Shown: piece by piece, positions 37,588-44,926 of the stretch
Position numbering within the stretch: position 1 is the stretch's first letter
How the letters are laid out: each line of letters starts with the position of its first letter
NCBI RefSeq assembly: GCF_008274585.1
Contig: NZ_VTRT01000006.1
Span: 124,001 to 188,000, forward strand
Origin: Pedobacter sp. BS3
GTDB lineage: Bacteria; Bacteroidota; Bacteroidia; Sphingobacteriales; Sphingobacteriaceae
Length of the DNA stretch: 64,000 nucleotides
Direction of reading: 5' to 3'
Program-made: the position numbers and the translations under genes
Notes under the pieces: generated by a model
Database searches by the model: none
What the model was told of the DNA's origin: nothing
The model's input: the letters and a program-made list of their open reading frames with translations, nothing else

Positions 37588-37884
37588 TCAGATGTTTTGA
37601 ATATCCTTTATTTTATCATACTCTGCGTGCGTACCGCAAAATTTAACTTCTATAATGCCATTAATAAAAATAACCAAAACTATAAACCTGTATTTGTTAC
37701 CTTTAATGTTAAACACATACCGACTGTTTCCTACATAATCCGCAGACGGAAAAACGCTTTTCAATTCGTTATGATTGGTAAAGCTGTTATTTTCGACTAT
37801 TGCAACCCATTTGTTTATCGGGCTTCTCGTATCAGCATGTTTATGCATGAAGATATCTAATACGCCCTTATTGATTATTCTCAT
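37588..37884 (-). CDS. higB: HigB-family type II toxin (ribosome-dependent mRNA interferase)
   Basis: RelE-superfamily toxin of 98 residues, expected to cut mRNA on translating ribosomes. The text RSPINKWVAIVENNSFTNHN, YVFNIKGNKYRFIVLVIF and EVKFCGTHAEYDKI is characteristic of the HigB subfamily (the GTHAEYDKI ending especially). It is followed by its HigA antitoxin; no frameshift or truncation seen. A perfect long inverted repeat lies 19 bp upstream. Confidence 0.93.
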   Translation of the reverse strand: MRIINKGVLDIFMHKHADTRSPINKWVAIVENNSFTNHNELKSVFPSADYVGNSRYVFNIKGNKYRFIVLVIFINGIIEVKFCGTHAEYDKIKDIQNI

Positions 37885-37902
37885 CTTATAGGCCTGAACA
37901 CA

Positions 37903-37945
37903 AAGCTAATAAAAACTTCTCTTTTTGAGAAGTTTTTATTAGCTT
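37903..37945. promoter_or_regulatory. Perfect 19-bp inverted repeat upstream of higBA (operator and/or tetR terminator)
   Basis: Arms AAGCTAATAAAAACTTCTC (37903-37921) and its exact complement (37927-37945) flank TTTTT. The repeat lies between the tetR stop (38021) and higB start (37884), both read leftward. It may be a terminator for the tetR transcript, a HigA operator, or both. The AT-rich arms are unlike a normal GC-rich terminator. Confidence 0.65.
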
Positions 37946-38020
37946 GTTAGAGAGCCCTTTATTTAACCTTCCGGTTATTTCGACAGGAATAACAACTACA
38001 TAAAATTATCTGGAAAAATT

Positions 38021-38599
38021 TTACAGCACCGCTGCTCTTACCAAAAAGGGCAGCATTTCTTTCTGGAAAGAAACGAAGTTTTTGCGCACGTCCGAATCGC
38101 TTACTGAAGTAAAGGCAAATGAGAACACGATACTTTTGCTGGCTTTGATGAGAAACCGCAACCGTTCCTGGAAGCCACTGTCCTGCCTAAAGAGCTTAAT
38201 GTCGTTAAATGAGCTGATAAGCAACGTTTCCAGGTCATCGGAAAGGGATTTTAAAAAGTCTTGCGCATTGGTTGATTCGCGTATAAAATCCCAGCCGATA
38301 AACTCATTGCAGATGGCATAAGAGAGGCGGCTGGTTTTCAGGATCAGGTCGCTCAGATAATCCTCGTGGGTTGAAAATTTGCTTTCGCTGTTAATAAGCA
38401 GGCTTACGCTGTGGCGGATATAATCCATCAGGATACTGTGCAGCACCAGCTCTTTGCTTTCAAAATACTTATAAATGGTTGCCTTGGCAATATGCGCCTT
38501 TTTAGCGATCTCGTTAACGCTGGTTTTATGGTAACCGTATTTTCTGAAAAGGTCACGGGCGGCCCGCTTTATGGTATCCTTGATTTTGTCTGCTTCCAT
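38021..38599 (-). CDS. TetR/AcrR-family transcriptional regulator
   Basis: DNA-binding repressor of 192 residues. The N-terminal helix-turn-helix is AARDLFRKYGYHKTSVNEIA followed by KKAHIAKATIYKYFESKE; the ligand-binding C-terminal part is unlike any family I can name. Its start is 4 bp after the stop of the lipoprotein gene, and that gene in turn overlaps pheS, so the order pheS-lipoprotein-tetR suggests a single transcript. Target genes are not apparent. Confidence 0.92.
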   Translation of the reverse strand: MEADKIKDTIKRAARDLFRKYGYHKTSVNEIAKKAHIAKATIYKYFESKELVLHSILMDYIRHSVSLLINSESKFSTHEDYLSDLILKTSRLSYAICNEFIGWDFIRESTNAQDFLKSLSDDLETLLISSFNDIKLFRQDSGFQERLRFLIKASKSIVFSFAFTSVSDSDVRKNFVSFQKEMLPFLVRAAVL

Positions 38600-38603
38600 T
38601 GAT

Positions 38604-39023
38604 CTAATTGATTACAGAAAGTTGGTATCCCGAAATGTAAACCGCGTATTGCTTCAGCGCCCGTTTTGCCGGTGCCTTAACCGGCGAACCATCGTATAAC
38701 GAAAACTTTGCCCCACTGCACGGGTCGGTAACGGTTATGGTCGGATCATCAAGCGTTACGGCACAGCGGCTTTGCACGTTTACGGTGCTGCACCGGTCAT
38801 AAGCCACATACGAGCCATCCGGCTTACGATACAGCACCAGCCCGGCTACGCCATAGCCATCAATAGTAACGGCGCCACCTGCGCTGTTCAGGCGTTGAAG
38901 ACGTGGGTCTGTTAATGGTGCATGAAAATTGACAACTACATCAGGCACATAGTTCCCATCATCTTTTCCGCAGCTAACCAGCAGCAAAAAACATCCAACA
39001 AGCAGGCAGGAAAAATTCTTCAT
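38604..39023 (-). CDS. Lipoprotein with Rieske-like C-terminal domain lacking the usual ligands
   Basis: Exported lipoprotein of 139 residues: signal peptide 1-17 with lipobox LLLVSC (Cys18). The C-terminal part (about 60-137) recalls the Rieske 2Fe-2S fold of Bacteroidota lipoproteins (GLVLYRKPDGSYVAYDRCST, DPCSGAKFSLYDGSPVKAPA, LKQYAVYI). However the CxH and CxxH cluster ligands are not present: the first site reads DRCST and the second DPCSG. Four cysteines remain in the mature domain apart from the lipid one if one counts RCAV, so a disulphide-stabilised, clusterless fold is likely. It overlaps the pheS stop by one base. Confidence 0.8.
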   Translation of the reverse strand: MKNFSCLLVGCFLLLVSCGKDDGNYVPDVVVNFHAPLTDPRLQRLNSAGGAVTIDGYGVAGLVLYRKPDGSYVAYDRCSTVNVQSRCAVTLDDPTITVTDPCSGAKFSLYDGSPVKAPAKRALKQYAVYISGYQLSVIN

Positions 39024-40075
39024 CAGATCAATTCTGTTTTAAATTGTTTCAGAAAACGGATATCGTTTTCTGAGAACATGCGCAAATCCCTGATCTCGTA
39101 TTTCAGGTTCGTAATGCGCTCTATTCCCATACCAAACGCGAAACCGGTGTATTTCTTACTATCTATGCCACAATTTTCAAGCACGTTGGGGTCTACCATA
39201 CCGCAGCCCAGAATTTCTACCCAGCCGGAATGCTTGCACATCTGGCAGCCGGCGCCCTTGCAAATGGTACAGGATATATCCATTTCGGCAGAGGGTTCTG
39301 TAAACGGAAAATACGAGGGGCGGAAACGCACTTTGGTATCTTCGCCAAAAAGCTCCTGTACAAAGTAGAATAAAGTTTGTTTAAGGTCGGCAAACGATAC
39401 GTTTTCATCCACATACAAGCCTTCTACCTGGTGGAAAAAGCAATGCGCCCGTGCCGAAATGGCCTCATTACGGTAAACCCGGCCCGGCATAATAGCCCTG
39501 AAAGGCGGCTTTCCCTGCTCCATCATGCGCACCTGTACCGACGAGGTGTGTGTGCGAAGGGCTACAGATTCACTGCCCTGATCTCCCTCTCCTTTGGAGA
39601 GGCTAATAAAAAACGTATCCTGCATATCGCGGGCAGGGTGTTCTTCAGGGAAGTTAAGTGCCGAAAAGTTATGCCAGTCGTCCTCAATTTCAGGGCCTTC
39701 GGCAACATTGAAACCCAATTTTTTAAATATCTCGATAATTTCTGTGCGTACCATCACCAGCGGATGGCGTGCACCCAGTTCTAGGCCATTTCCGGGAAGT
39801 GTCAAATCGCCATGAGTCTGACGGCTACTACCGGTGTTGCTTAACGAATCTTTGAGCTGGTTATATTTTTCTTCAGCAAGTTTTTTAAACTCATTCAGCA
39901 CCTTGCCTAAAACCCGTTTTTCTTCGGCAGATACTGTTTTAAATTCTTCAAAGAGATCTTTGATAATGCCCTTTGTTCCTAAAAATCTGATCCGGAACTG
40001 CTCTAACTCATCGGCAGTACCGGCAGAAAACGCATGTATCTCATCCGAGTACTGCGCTATTTTATCCTGTAACAT
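39023..40075 (-). CDS. pheS: Phenylalanine--tRNA ligase alpha subunit
   Basis: Catalytic subunit of phenylalanyl-tRNA synthetase. The 350 residues include the N-terminal coiled coil, PLMV-type text HPLVMVRTEIIEIF, LRTHTSSVQVR (motif 2 region), FRAIMPGRVYRNEAISARAH, FRPSYFPFTEPSAEMDI and the terminal GFAFGMGIERITNLKY (motif 3). pheT is not in the window. Between DMQDTFFI and LRTHTSSVQ there is an extra Ser/Gly/Glu-rich stretch (SLSKGEGDQGSESV), encoded by palindromic DNA that looks like an inserted repeat element. Confidence 0.96.
   Translation of the reverse strand: MLQDKIAQYSDEIHAFSAGTADELEQFRIRFLGTKGIIKDLFEEFKTVSAEEKRVLGKVLNEFKKLAEEKYNQLKDSLSNTGSSRQTHGDLTLPGNGLELGARHPLVMVRTEIIEIFKKLGFNVAEGPEIEDDWHNFSALNFPEEHPARDMQDTFFISLSKGEGDQGSESVALRTHTSSVQVRMMEQGKPPFRAIMPGRVYRNEAISARAHCFFHQVEGLYVDENVSFADLKQTLFYFVQELFGEDTKVRFRPSYFPFTEPSAEMDISCTICKGAGCQMCKHSGWVEILGCGMVDPNVLENCGIDSKKYTGFAFGMGIERITNLKYEIRDLRMFSENDIRFLKQFKTELI
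39567..39606 (-). repeat. Palindromic element inside pheS
   Basis: CTCTCC-TTT-GGAGAG (39587-39601) within a GC-rich stretch resembles the dispersed GGGAGGG/CCTCCC elements in the spacers at 16459 and 60392. It encodes about 10-14 residues (around 158-172) placed between two conserved blocks of PheS, in frame and without a stop. Confidence 0.5.
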
Positions 40076-40174
40076 ACCGCCAAATATACGGCGATTTTAT
40101 GTAAAATTTACAGGCTGCCGGGTTCAAATATCATGCTAATGTAGCTTTTACGTAAGAAAATGAACTCGCTGTAC

Positions 40175-40182
40175 TATTTTTG
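40175..40182 (+). promoter_or_regulatory. Possible -7 element in the pheS / PAS-kinase divergent spacer
   Basis: TATTTTTG followed by CACAGC fits TAnnTTTG, but it is 134 bp from the kinase ATG and no -33 box is clear. Weak evidence. Confidence 0.3.
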
Positions 40183-40315
40183 CACAGCATGTGATGATGT
40201 GCATTTTGTATTTATCTTAATCATCTGTACTTTTATTTGGCACGGACATTCTGCCTGACGGTTTTAACGCTCACTGTACTGTATACCGCAAATGCCCGGA
40301 AATTAATAGGATTAA

Positions 40316-41407
40316 ATGACCATCAGAGTGGATAAGCTGCCATTGCAGTATGATTTTAAGATAGAACCCTTTTTTGAGTTGTCGCATGATTTATTGTGCA
40401 TTGCCGGGTTTGACGGTTATTTTAAAAAAGTTAATCCGGCGGTTTGCCGGGTTTTGGGATATACCGCAGATGAGTTAATGGCAAAACCTATCAATCAATT
40501 TGTTTATAGTGCAGACCAGCACATTACAGAACAGCATCGCAATAATCTCCGGAAAAATACTCCGCTGCTTAATTTTGAAAACCGTTACGTAACTAAAACC
40601 GGTGAAATTGTATGGCTGTCGTGGACTTCTATTCCGGCAAAAGATGAGCAACTTGTTTATGCTATTGCCAAAGATATTACCGCTAAAAAACGGATGGAAG
40701 AAGAGCGTAACGCTTTACTGGCTAATCTTACCCGTATTAATACTGACTTAAAACAGATTAATTACACCACCTCGCACGATTTGCGATCGCCGGTAAACAA
40801 CCTGCTTTCAACGTTTGATATGCTGGATGTTTCTAAAATTAACGATATTGAAATTCATAATTTAATTAACATACTAAAACTTACCGTTGATAATTTAAAG
40901 GAAACGCTGAATAAGCAGATTGAAGTTTTAAACCAACGGGAAGACCTGGTTGTGAATACAGAGGCACTGAATTTAAACACATCATTAAACGTGGTGCTAC
41001 AATCTATAAACAAGCTTATACATGATTCAAAGGCAACGTTTACTATTGATTTTTCTGCATTTGATACCATTATATTTAACAAGGCTTACCTGGAAAGTAT
41101 TTTCCTGAACCTGATAACAAACGCCATTAAATACGCACGTGCCGATTGTCTGCCGCTTATTTCAATTTACTCCAGGGAAACTAACGGAGTAAAACAGCTG
41201 GTGTTTTCTGATAATGGGCAGGGGTTTGACATGAATAAAGTAGGCGATAAAATCTTCGGACTAAACCAAACCTTCCATGGCCATGCCGATAGTAAAGGCA
41301 TAGGGCTATACCTGGTTTACAACCATGTTGTTGGTTTGGGCGGTCATATAAGCGTAGAAAGCAATGTCAATGCCGGAACAACGTTTATTATCTCGTTTAA
41401 ATCTTAG
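40316..41407 (+). CDS. PAS-domain sensor histidine kinase (soluble)
   Basis: Cytosolic kinase of 363 residues with no membrane segment. A PAS domain occupies about 15-130 (ELSHDLLCIAGFDGYFKKVN, then a PAC-like end DITAKKRMEEERN). The HisKA region carries the phospho-acceptor in TSHDLRSPVNNL (His about 155), and the ATPase domain has NLITNAIKYA, FSDNGQGFDM and GIGLYLVYN. It stands alone with no receiver partner. Its TAG stop lies inside the left arm of an AGAGCCTGT inverted repeat. Confidence 0.93.
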   Translation: MTIRVDKLPLQYDFKIEPFFELSHDLLCIAGFDGYFKKVNPAVCRVLGYTADELMAKPINQFVYSADQHITEQHRNNLRKNTPLLNFENRYVTKTGEIVWLSWTSIPAKDEQLVYAIAKDITAKKRMEEERNALLANLTRINTDLKQINYTTSHDLRSPVNNLLSTFDMLDVSKINDIEIHNLINILKLTVDNLKETLNKQIEVLNQREDLVVNTEALNLNTSLNVVLQSINKLIHDSKATFTIDFSAFDTIIFNKAYLESIFLNLITNAIKYARADCLPLISIYSRETNGVKQLVFSDNGQGFDMNKVGDKIFGLNQTFHGHADSKGIGLYLVYNHVVGLGGHISVESNVNAGTTFIISFKS

Positions 41408-41445
41408 AGCCTGTGAGATCTTTATATGAAATTTAAACAGGCTCT
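41406..41445. repeat. AGAGCCTGT inverted-repeat element, copy 1
   Basis: Arms AGAGCCTGT (41406-41414) and ACAGGCTCT (41437-41445) enclose 22 bp. A second copy with the same centre lies at 44630-44668. The left arm contains two bases of the kinase stop codon. Confidence 0.75.
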
Positions 41446-41510
41446 TAACAACTACGGTTAAGGATGACAAACAATTTGAAGGTTATTTTATTTAAAGGCT
41501 ATTAGTGCCG

Positions 41511-43970
41511 ATGAAAAATGTTATTACGCTCTTTGCGCTGATCTTTGTAGCCGTTACTGCACCTGCACAGGATCGCTGGCTTCGCGGTACGGTTACCGAT
41601 AGCCTGGGCAATCCGTTACCGTTTGGTTCCATTTACATCAATAATACCAGTCGTGGCACATCGGCCAACGAAAAAGGTTTTTACCAGCTTAAGCTCAATA
41701 CATCGGCTAACCAGGTTGTGTTTAAGTTTATAGGATATAACCCGGTTCTGGTTACCATTCCTCCCGGTAAAGCCGATACCAGCGTTCATGTACAACTTAG
41801 CCAGACGGTTTACCAGCTTGATCATGTAACCGTTACAGGTAAAAAATCAAATACCGCCAACCGGATCATGCGTATGGTTATCGATAACCGTATCAGGCAT
41901 TTAGAAGAGATTAGGAACTATGTAGCCGACGTATATATTAAGGGTATGCAAAAATTAACCCGGGCGCCCAAAAGGTTTCTCGGGCAGGATGTTACCCACG
42001 TGCTTCAGCTGGATTCTAACGGGCACGGTATCATTTATCTTTCAGAATCAGAATCAAAGCTCCATTTCCAGGCGCCCAATAATTATCGCGAAGTAATGCT
42101 GGCCAGCCGGGTTTCAGGCAAAAATTCATCGTTCAGCTTTCATAAGGCCGAAGACCTGATGGTTAATTTTTACCAGAACCTGATACAGTTTGACAGTCTG
42201 GCCATACGGGGATTTATTTCGCCGCTGGCTGATTATGCGTTTGCTTATTACCGGTATAAGCTCCTGGGGCAAATTACCGAAAACGGCGAAACTATCAGCA
42301 AAATTGCGGTTATTCCCCGCAGGGCGCATGACCCGGTTTTCAGAGGAGAAATTTATATTGCCGAACATGACTGGCGTTTATATGCCGTTAACCTGTACCT
42401 TACAAAAAAAAATAACATTAACCTGGCAGATACCATACGGTTCAGTCAGCAATATTTACCCGCGAGCGATAATATTTGGATGCCATCCTCGCTGCAATTG
42501 AGTTTTAAGGGAAAAGTTTTAGGCTTTTCATACGAAGGTTATTTTGTAGGAATATTTAACAATTATAAAATAAACGAGCCACAGCCCGGAACAAAATTCA
42601 GCGGCGAAATTTTAAAGATAAGTAAAAATGCCATTAAGAAAAGCGAATCGTACTGGGAAGACAAACGCCCCATACCCTTAACAAAAGAAGAGATCCGCGA
42701 TTATCGCCAAAAAGACAGCATTGAGCATATACGTACGCTGCCGCGTTATCGCGATTCTATTATGGACGTTGAAAACCGTCTGACCCTGGCCAAGGCCGCA
42801 TTGTTTGGCTATACCTGGAAAAATACATTAACAGGTCGCTCGTTGAGGTTTGCGCCGGTATTACCTTCGCTATTTTACAATACGGTTGAAGGTTTCGGCT
42901 TCCAGTACGATGTACGGTTTAAAAAAGAATACAACCTGAAAAATTCCATAGAAGTTACACCACAATTGCGGTATGGCTTCTCAAACAAGCACCTCAATCC
43001 GCTGGTTGAGGGAAGGTATTATTACGATCCCGTTAACAAAGGTTTTTTAAGTCTGCGGGCGGGTTCCGAAGTGCTTGATCTCACTAATCTCCGCTCATCA
43101 ACCAGCGTAACCAACTCGCTGAATACGCTGATATATGAAACCAACTGGCGCAAATTCTACGAGCAGTCGTTGCTTAGCTTTAGTGCCAGCTATGAAACCA
43201 ATCCCGGCCTTTTCTTAATGGGTGGCCTTGAATATAGCCGTCGCCGGTGGCTGAATAATACCTCCAATTTCCGGCTTATTGACCATCCCGGTAAATCTTT
43301 TACATCAAACAACCCGTTTTATCCCGACGATAATACTATTCCGTTGTTTGCCAATCATACGGCTTTCATCTTTTCGGCCGAGCTGGATTATGCCCCGGCA
43401 GCCCGATATATTACCCGCCCCGAAGGGCGCTTTTATGAGCCGTTTAAATATCCCCGGTTCCTGGTAAACTATAAAAAAGGCATCAACGATTTGTTTAACT
43501 CTGATGTGGGTTTTGATTTTGCCTCGCTGGAAGTTTACCAGAATGATTTAAAGCTGGGTTTATTGGGCCGGGCCTCATACACGTTTAAGACCGGTAAATT
43601 TTTTAATGCGGCAAGCATTTATTACCCGGATTATTACCATTATCGCGGTAATAACTCGCTGATCTTTGAAAGCAGCCTGCGTAATTTCCATTACCTGGAT
43701 ATTTATCGTTTTAGTACCAGGGGACAGTTTTTTGAGGCTCACTACGAGCAAAATTTCGGCGGCTTTATCACAAATAAATTACCCCTGATACGCAGGTTGA
43801 AGCTGGAGGAGATTGTGGGTGGGGCCTACCTTGACCAGTCATCGCAAAAAAATTATGCGGAAGTTTTCTTCGGCTTGCAACGTTTGATATTCCGGGTTGA
43901 CTATGCCGTTGCATTCAGCTACGGTGTGAAAGTTTACCATGGCTTTAAACTATCGTACAGGTTGAAGTAA
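41511..43970 (+). CDS. DUF5686 and carboxypeptidase regulatory-like domain outer membrane protein
   Basis: Outer-membrane protein of 819 residues from ATG 41511 (GTG 41505 would add two). Signal peptide 1-20 (ending APAQ), then a carboxypeptidase-D-like domain (about 23-105: GTVTDSLGNPLPFGSIYINN, then VTVTGKKSNTANRIM), then the long DUF5686 region and a C-terminal beta-barrel ending HGFKLSYRLK. DUF5686 proteins are widespread in Bacteroidota with no settled function. A single transcription unit. Its last codons and stop are duplicated downstream at 44110-44139. Confidence 0.93.
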   Translation: MKNVITLFALIFVAVTAPAQDRWLRGTVTDSLGNPLPFGSIYINNTSRGTSANEKGFYQLKLNTSANQVVFKFIGYNPVLVTIPPGKADTSVHVQLSQTVYQLDHVTVTGKKSNTANRIMRMVIDNRIRHLEEIRNYVADVYIKGMQKLTRAPKRFLGQDVTHVLQLDSNGHGIIYLSESESKLHFQAPNNYREVMLASRVSGKNSSFSFHKAEDLMVNFYQNLIQFDSLAIRGFISPLADYAFAYYRYKLLGQITENGETISKIAVIPRRAHDPVFRGEIYIAEHDWRLYAVNLYLTKKNNINLADTIRFSQQYLPASDNIWMPSSLQLSFKGKVLGFSYEGYFVGIFNNYKINEPQPGTKFSGEILKISKNAIKKSESYWEDKRPIPLTKEEIRDYRQKDSIEHIRTLPRYRDSIMDVENRLTLAKAALFGYTWKNTLTGRSLRFAPVLPSLFYNTVEGFGFQYDVRFKKEYNLKNSIEVTPQLRYGFSNKHLNPLVEGRYYYDPVNKGFLSLRAGSEVLDLTNLRSSTSVTNSLNTLIYETNWRKFYEQSLLSFSASYETNPGLFLMGGLEYSRRRWLNNTSNFRLIDHPGKSFTSNNPFYPDDNTIPLFANHTAFIFSAELDYAPAARYITRPEGRFYEPFKYPRFLVNYKKGINDLFNSDVGFDFASLEVYQNDLKLGLLGRASYTFKTGKFFNAASIYYPDYYHYRGNNSLIFESSLRNFHYLDIYRFSTRGQFFEAHYEQNFGGFITNKLPLIRRLKLEEIVGGAYLDQSSQKNYAEVFFGLQRLIFRVDYAVAFSYGVKVYHGFKLSYRLK

Positions 43971-44139
43971 CAGATGGTAGAAGGTTTAATTAATAATTGA
44001 CAATGGAGAGATGACAGTTGACAATGGAGAGATGACAGTTGACAATGGAGAGATGACAGTTGACAATGGAGAGATGACAGTTGACAATGGAGAGATGACA
44101 GTTGACAAGGGTTGAAGTAATAGATGGTAGAAGGTTTAA
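43960..44139. repeat. 21-bp tandem repeat flanked by a 30-bp direct repeat
   Basis: Unit TTGACAATGGAGAGATGACA plus G is repeated five times perfectly (starts 43997, 44018, 44039, 44060, 44081) with a partial sixth at 44102-44108. The flanks 43960-43989 and 44110-44139 are the same 30-bp sequence (one mismatch) and contain the end of the DUF5686 gene (GTTGAAGTAA). The 21-bp unit equals three heptamers, and the flanks also read in 7-bp steps. Confidence 0.95.
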
Positions 44140-44159
44140 GGCGTAAGGTAGGAGGCTGA

Positions 44160-44629
44160 GTAAAACGAAATCCCGGTCATTCGTATTGGTGTCAGGTTAA
44201 GAAAAGATACGCTATTTCTTGTTTTTATTCTGCCGGTATTTAGAGCCTGTTTAAAAATGAAAATTTAAGTTATATGGAGCTGTTGGTGGGGACACCAGCA
44301 GCGGCAGGAAGCCGGGGTTGACCAAAAAGTCAAAAAGCAGCGCCATTTCGATCCCTCCCGTACATGCCGCATAGGCGTCAAGTTAATTTTATGAAATGTT
44401 AATAATTGGCTGTAAATCAATCAATTGTTCAAAAAGCACAGACAGAGCTAAAAAGCCCGGAACCCCGTCACCCTGAACCTGATTTCACCCCGAAACTTCG
44501 GGATTAAAACGGCGCTTATGCTGCTATTTAGGAGATTCCGGATCCCCCGAGCACTCGGGGTGGACGGCAGGGGCTTTTTAGACACCCCGGCAGGAAGCCA
44601 TGGACGGTGTCTTCACCGTCCATTAATTA
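44160..44629. repeat. Spacer packed with dispersed hairpin repeats
   Basis: No gene seen. Contents in order: AGAGCCTGT half-element (44242-44250); GTG-TCYY-CAC family hairpin GCTGTTGGTG-GGGA-CACCAGCAGC (44279-44302); the inverse of the 2657-2684 element (about 44309-44337); paired CCCGGAACCCCGTCACCCTG and related text; and a perfect hairpin ATGGACGGTG-TCTT-CACCGTCCAT (44600-44623). Confidence 0.75.
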
Positions 44630-44668
44630 AAGCCTGTGAAATCTTTATATGAAATTCAAACAGGCTCT
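44630..44668. repeat. AGAGCCTGT inverted-repeat element, copy 2
   Basis: Same internal text as copy 1 (ATCTTTATATGAAATT) with three or four substitutions. The ATG within this element (44649) opens an apparent start for the DUF2683-like frame. Confidence 0.7.
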
Positions 44669-44690
44669 TAGTGAAATTTATTTTATTTGT

Positions 44691-44921
44691 GTGGACTTTC
44701 TGATTGTTTACCCGGAAAACAAAACCCAATTGAAAGCAATAAAGGCTGTAATGAAAGCCGTGAATATTACTTTTGAACAAAATCCTGAATATGTGGAACA
44801 AGATGTAAAAGAGTCACTACATCAGGCCGAAAACGGCCAATTGATACCATATACCGGTATAAAAAGATATGATAGAGCCGGCTATCAATCTAACATCTCA
44901 TATCTAACATCTAACATCTAA
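44691..44921 (+). CDS. DUF2683-like small protein (possible antitoxin)
   Basis: Small protein of 76 residues if started at GTG 44691 (VDFLIVYPENKTQLKAIKAV, then MKAVNITFEQNPEYVEQD). This text resembles DUF2683/antitoxin-like proteins that start MDTLIVHPEN-like. The ATG at 44649 would add 14 residues encoded by the inverted-repeat element and is less likely. The last 12 residues (YQSNISYLTSNI) are encoded by a heptamer tract. No toxin gene is visible next to it. It may be a decaying orphan antitoxin. Confidence 0.6.
   Translation: MDFLIVYPENKTQLKAIKAVMKAVNITFEQNPEYVEQDVKESLHQAENGQLIPYTGIKRYDRAGYQSNISYLTSNI
44890..44920 (+). repeat. Heptamer tract at the 3' end of the DUF2683-like gene
   Basis: CTAACAT, CTCATAT, CTAACAT, CTAACAT then CTAAAAA. 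The tract supplies the last codons and the stop of the gene. Confidence 0.8.
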
Positions 44922-44926
44922 AAAAA

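Noticed and set aside
40237-40254. Sigma-54-like promoter (TTGGCACG followed by TCTGC)
   Set aside because: The -24 GG and -12 GC elements are two bases too far apart and the -12 box reads CTGC rather than TTGC.
43997-44108. Possible CRISPR-like array
   Set aside because: Units are 21 bp, directly abutting, with no spacers and no cas genes; it is a simple tandem repeat.
44649-44690. ATG start for the DUF2683-like gene
   Set aside because: The 14 codons come from an inverted-repeat element; the GTG at 44691 fits the family start better.
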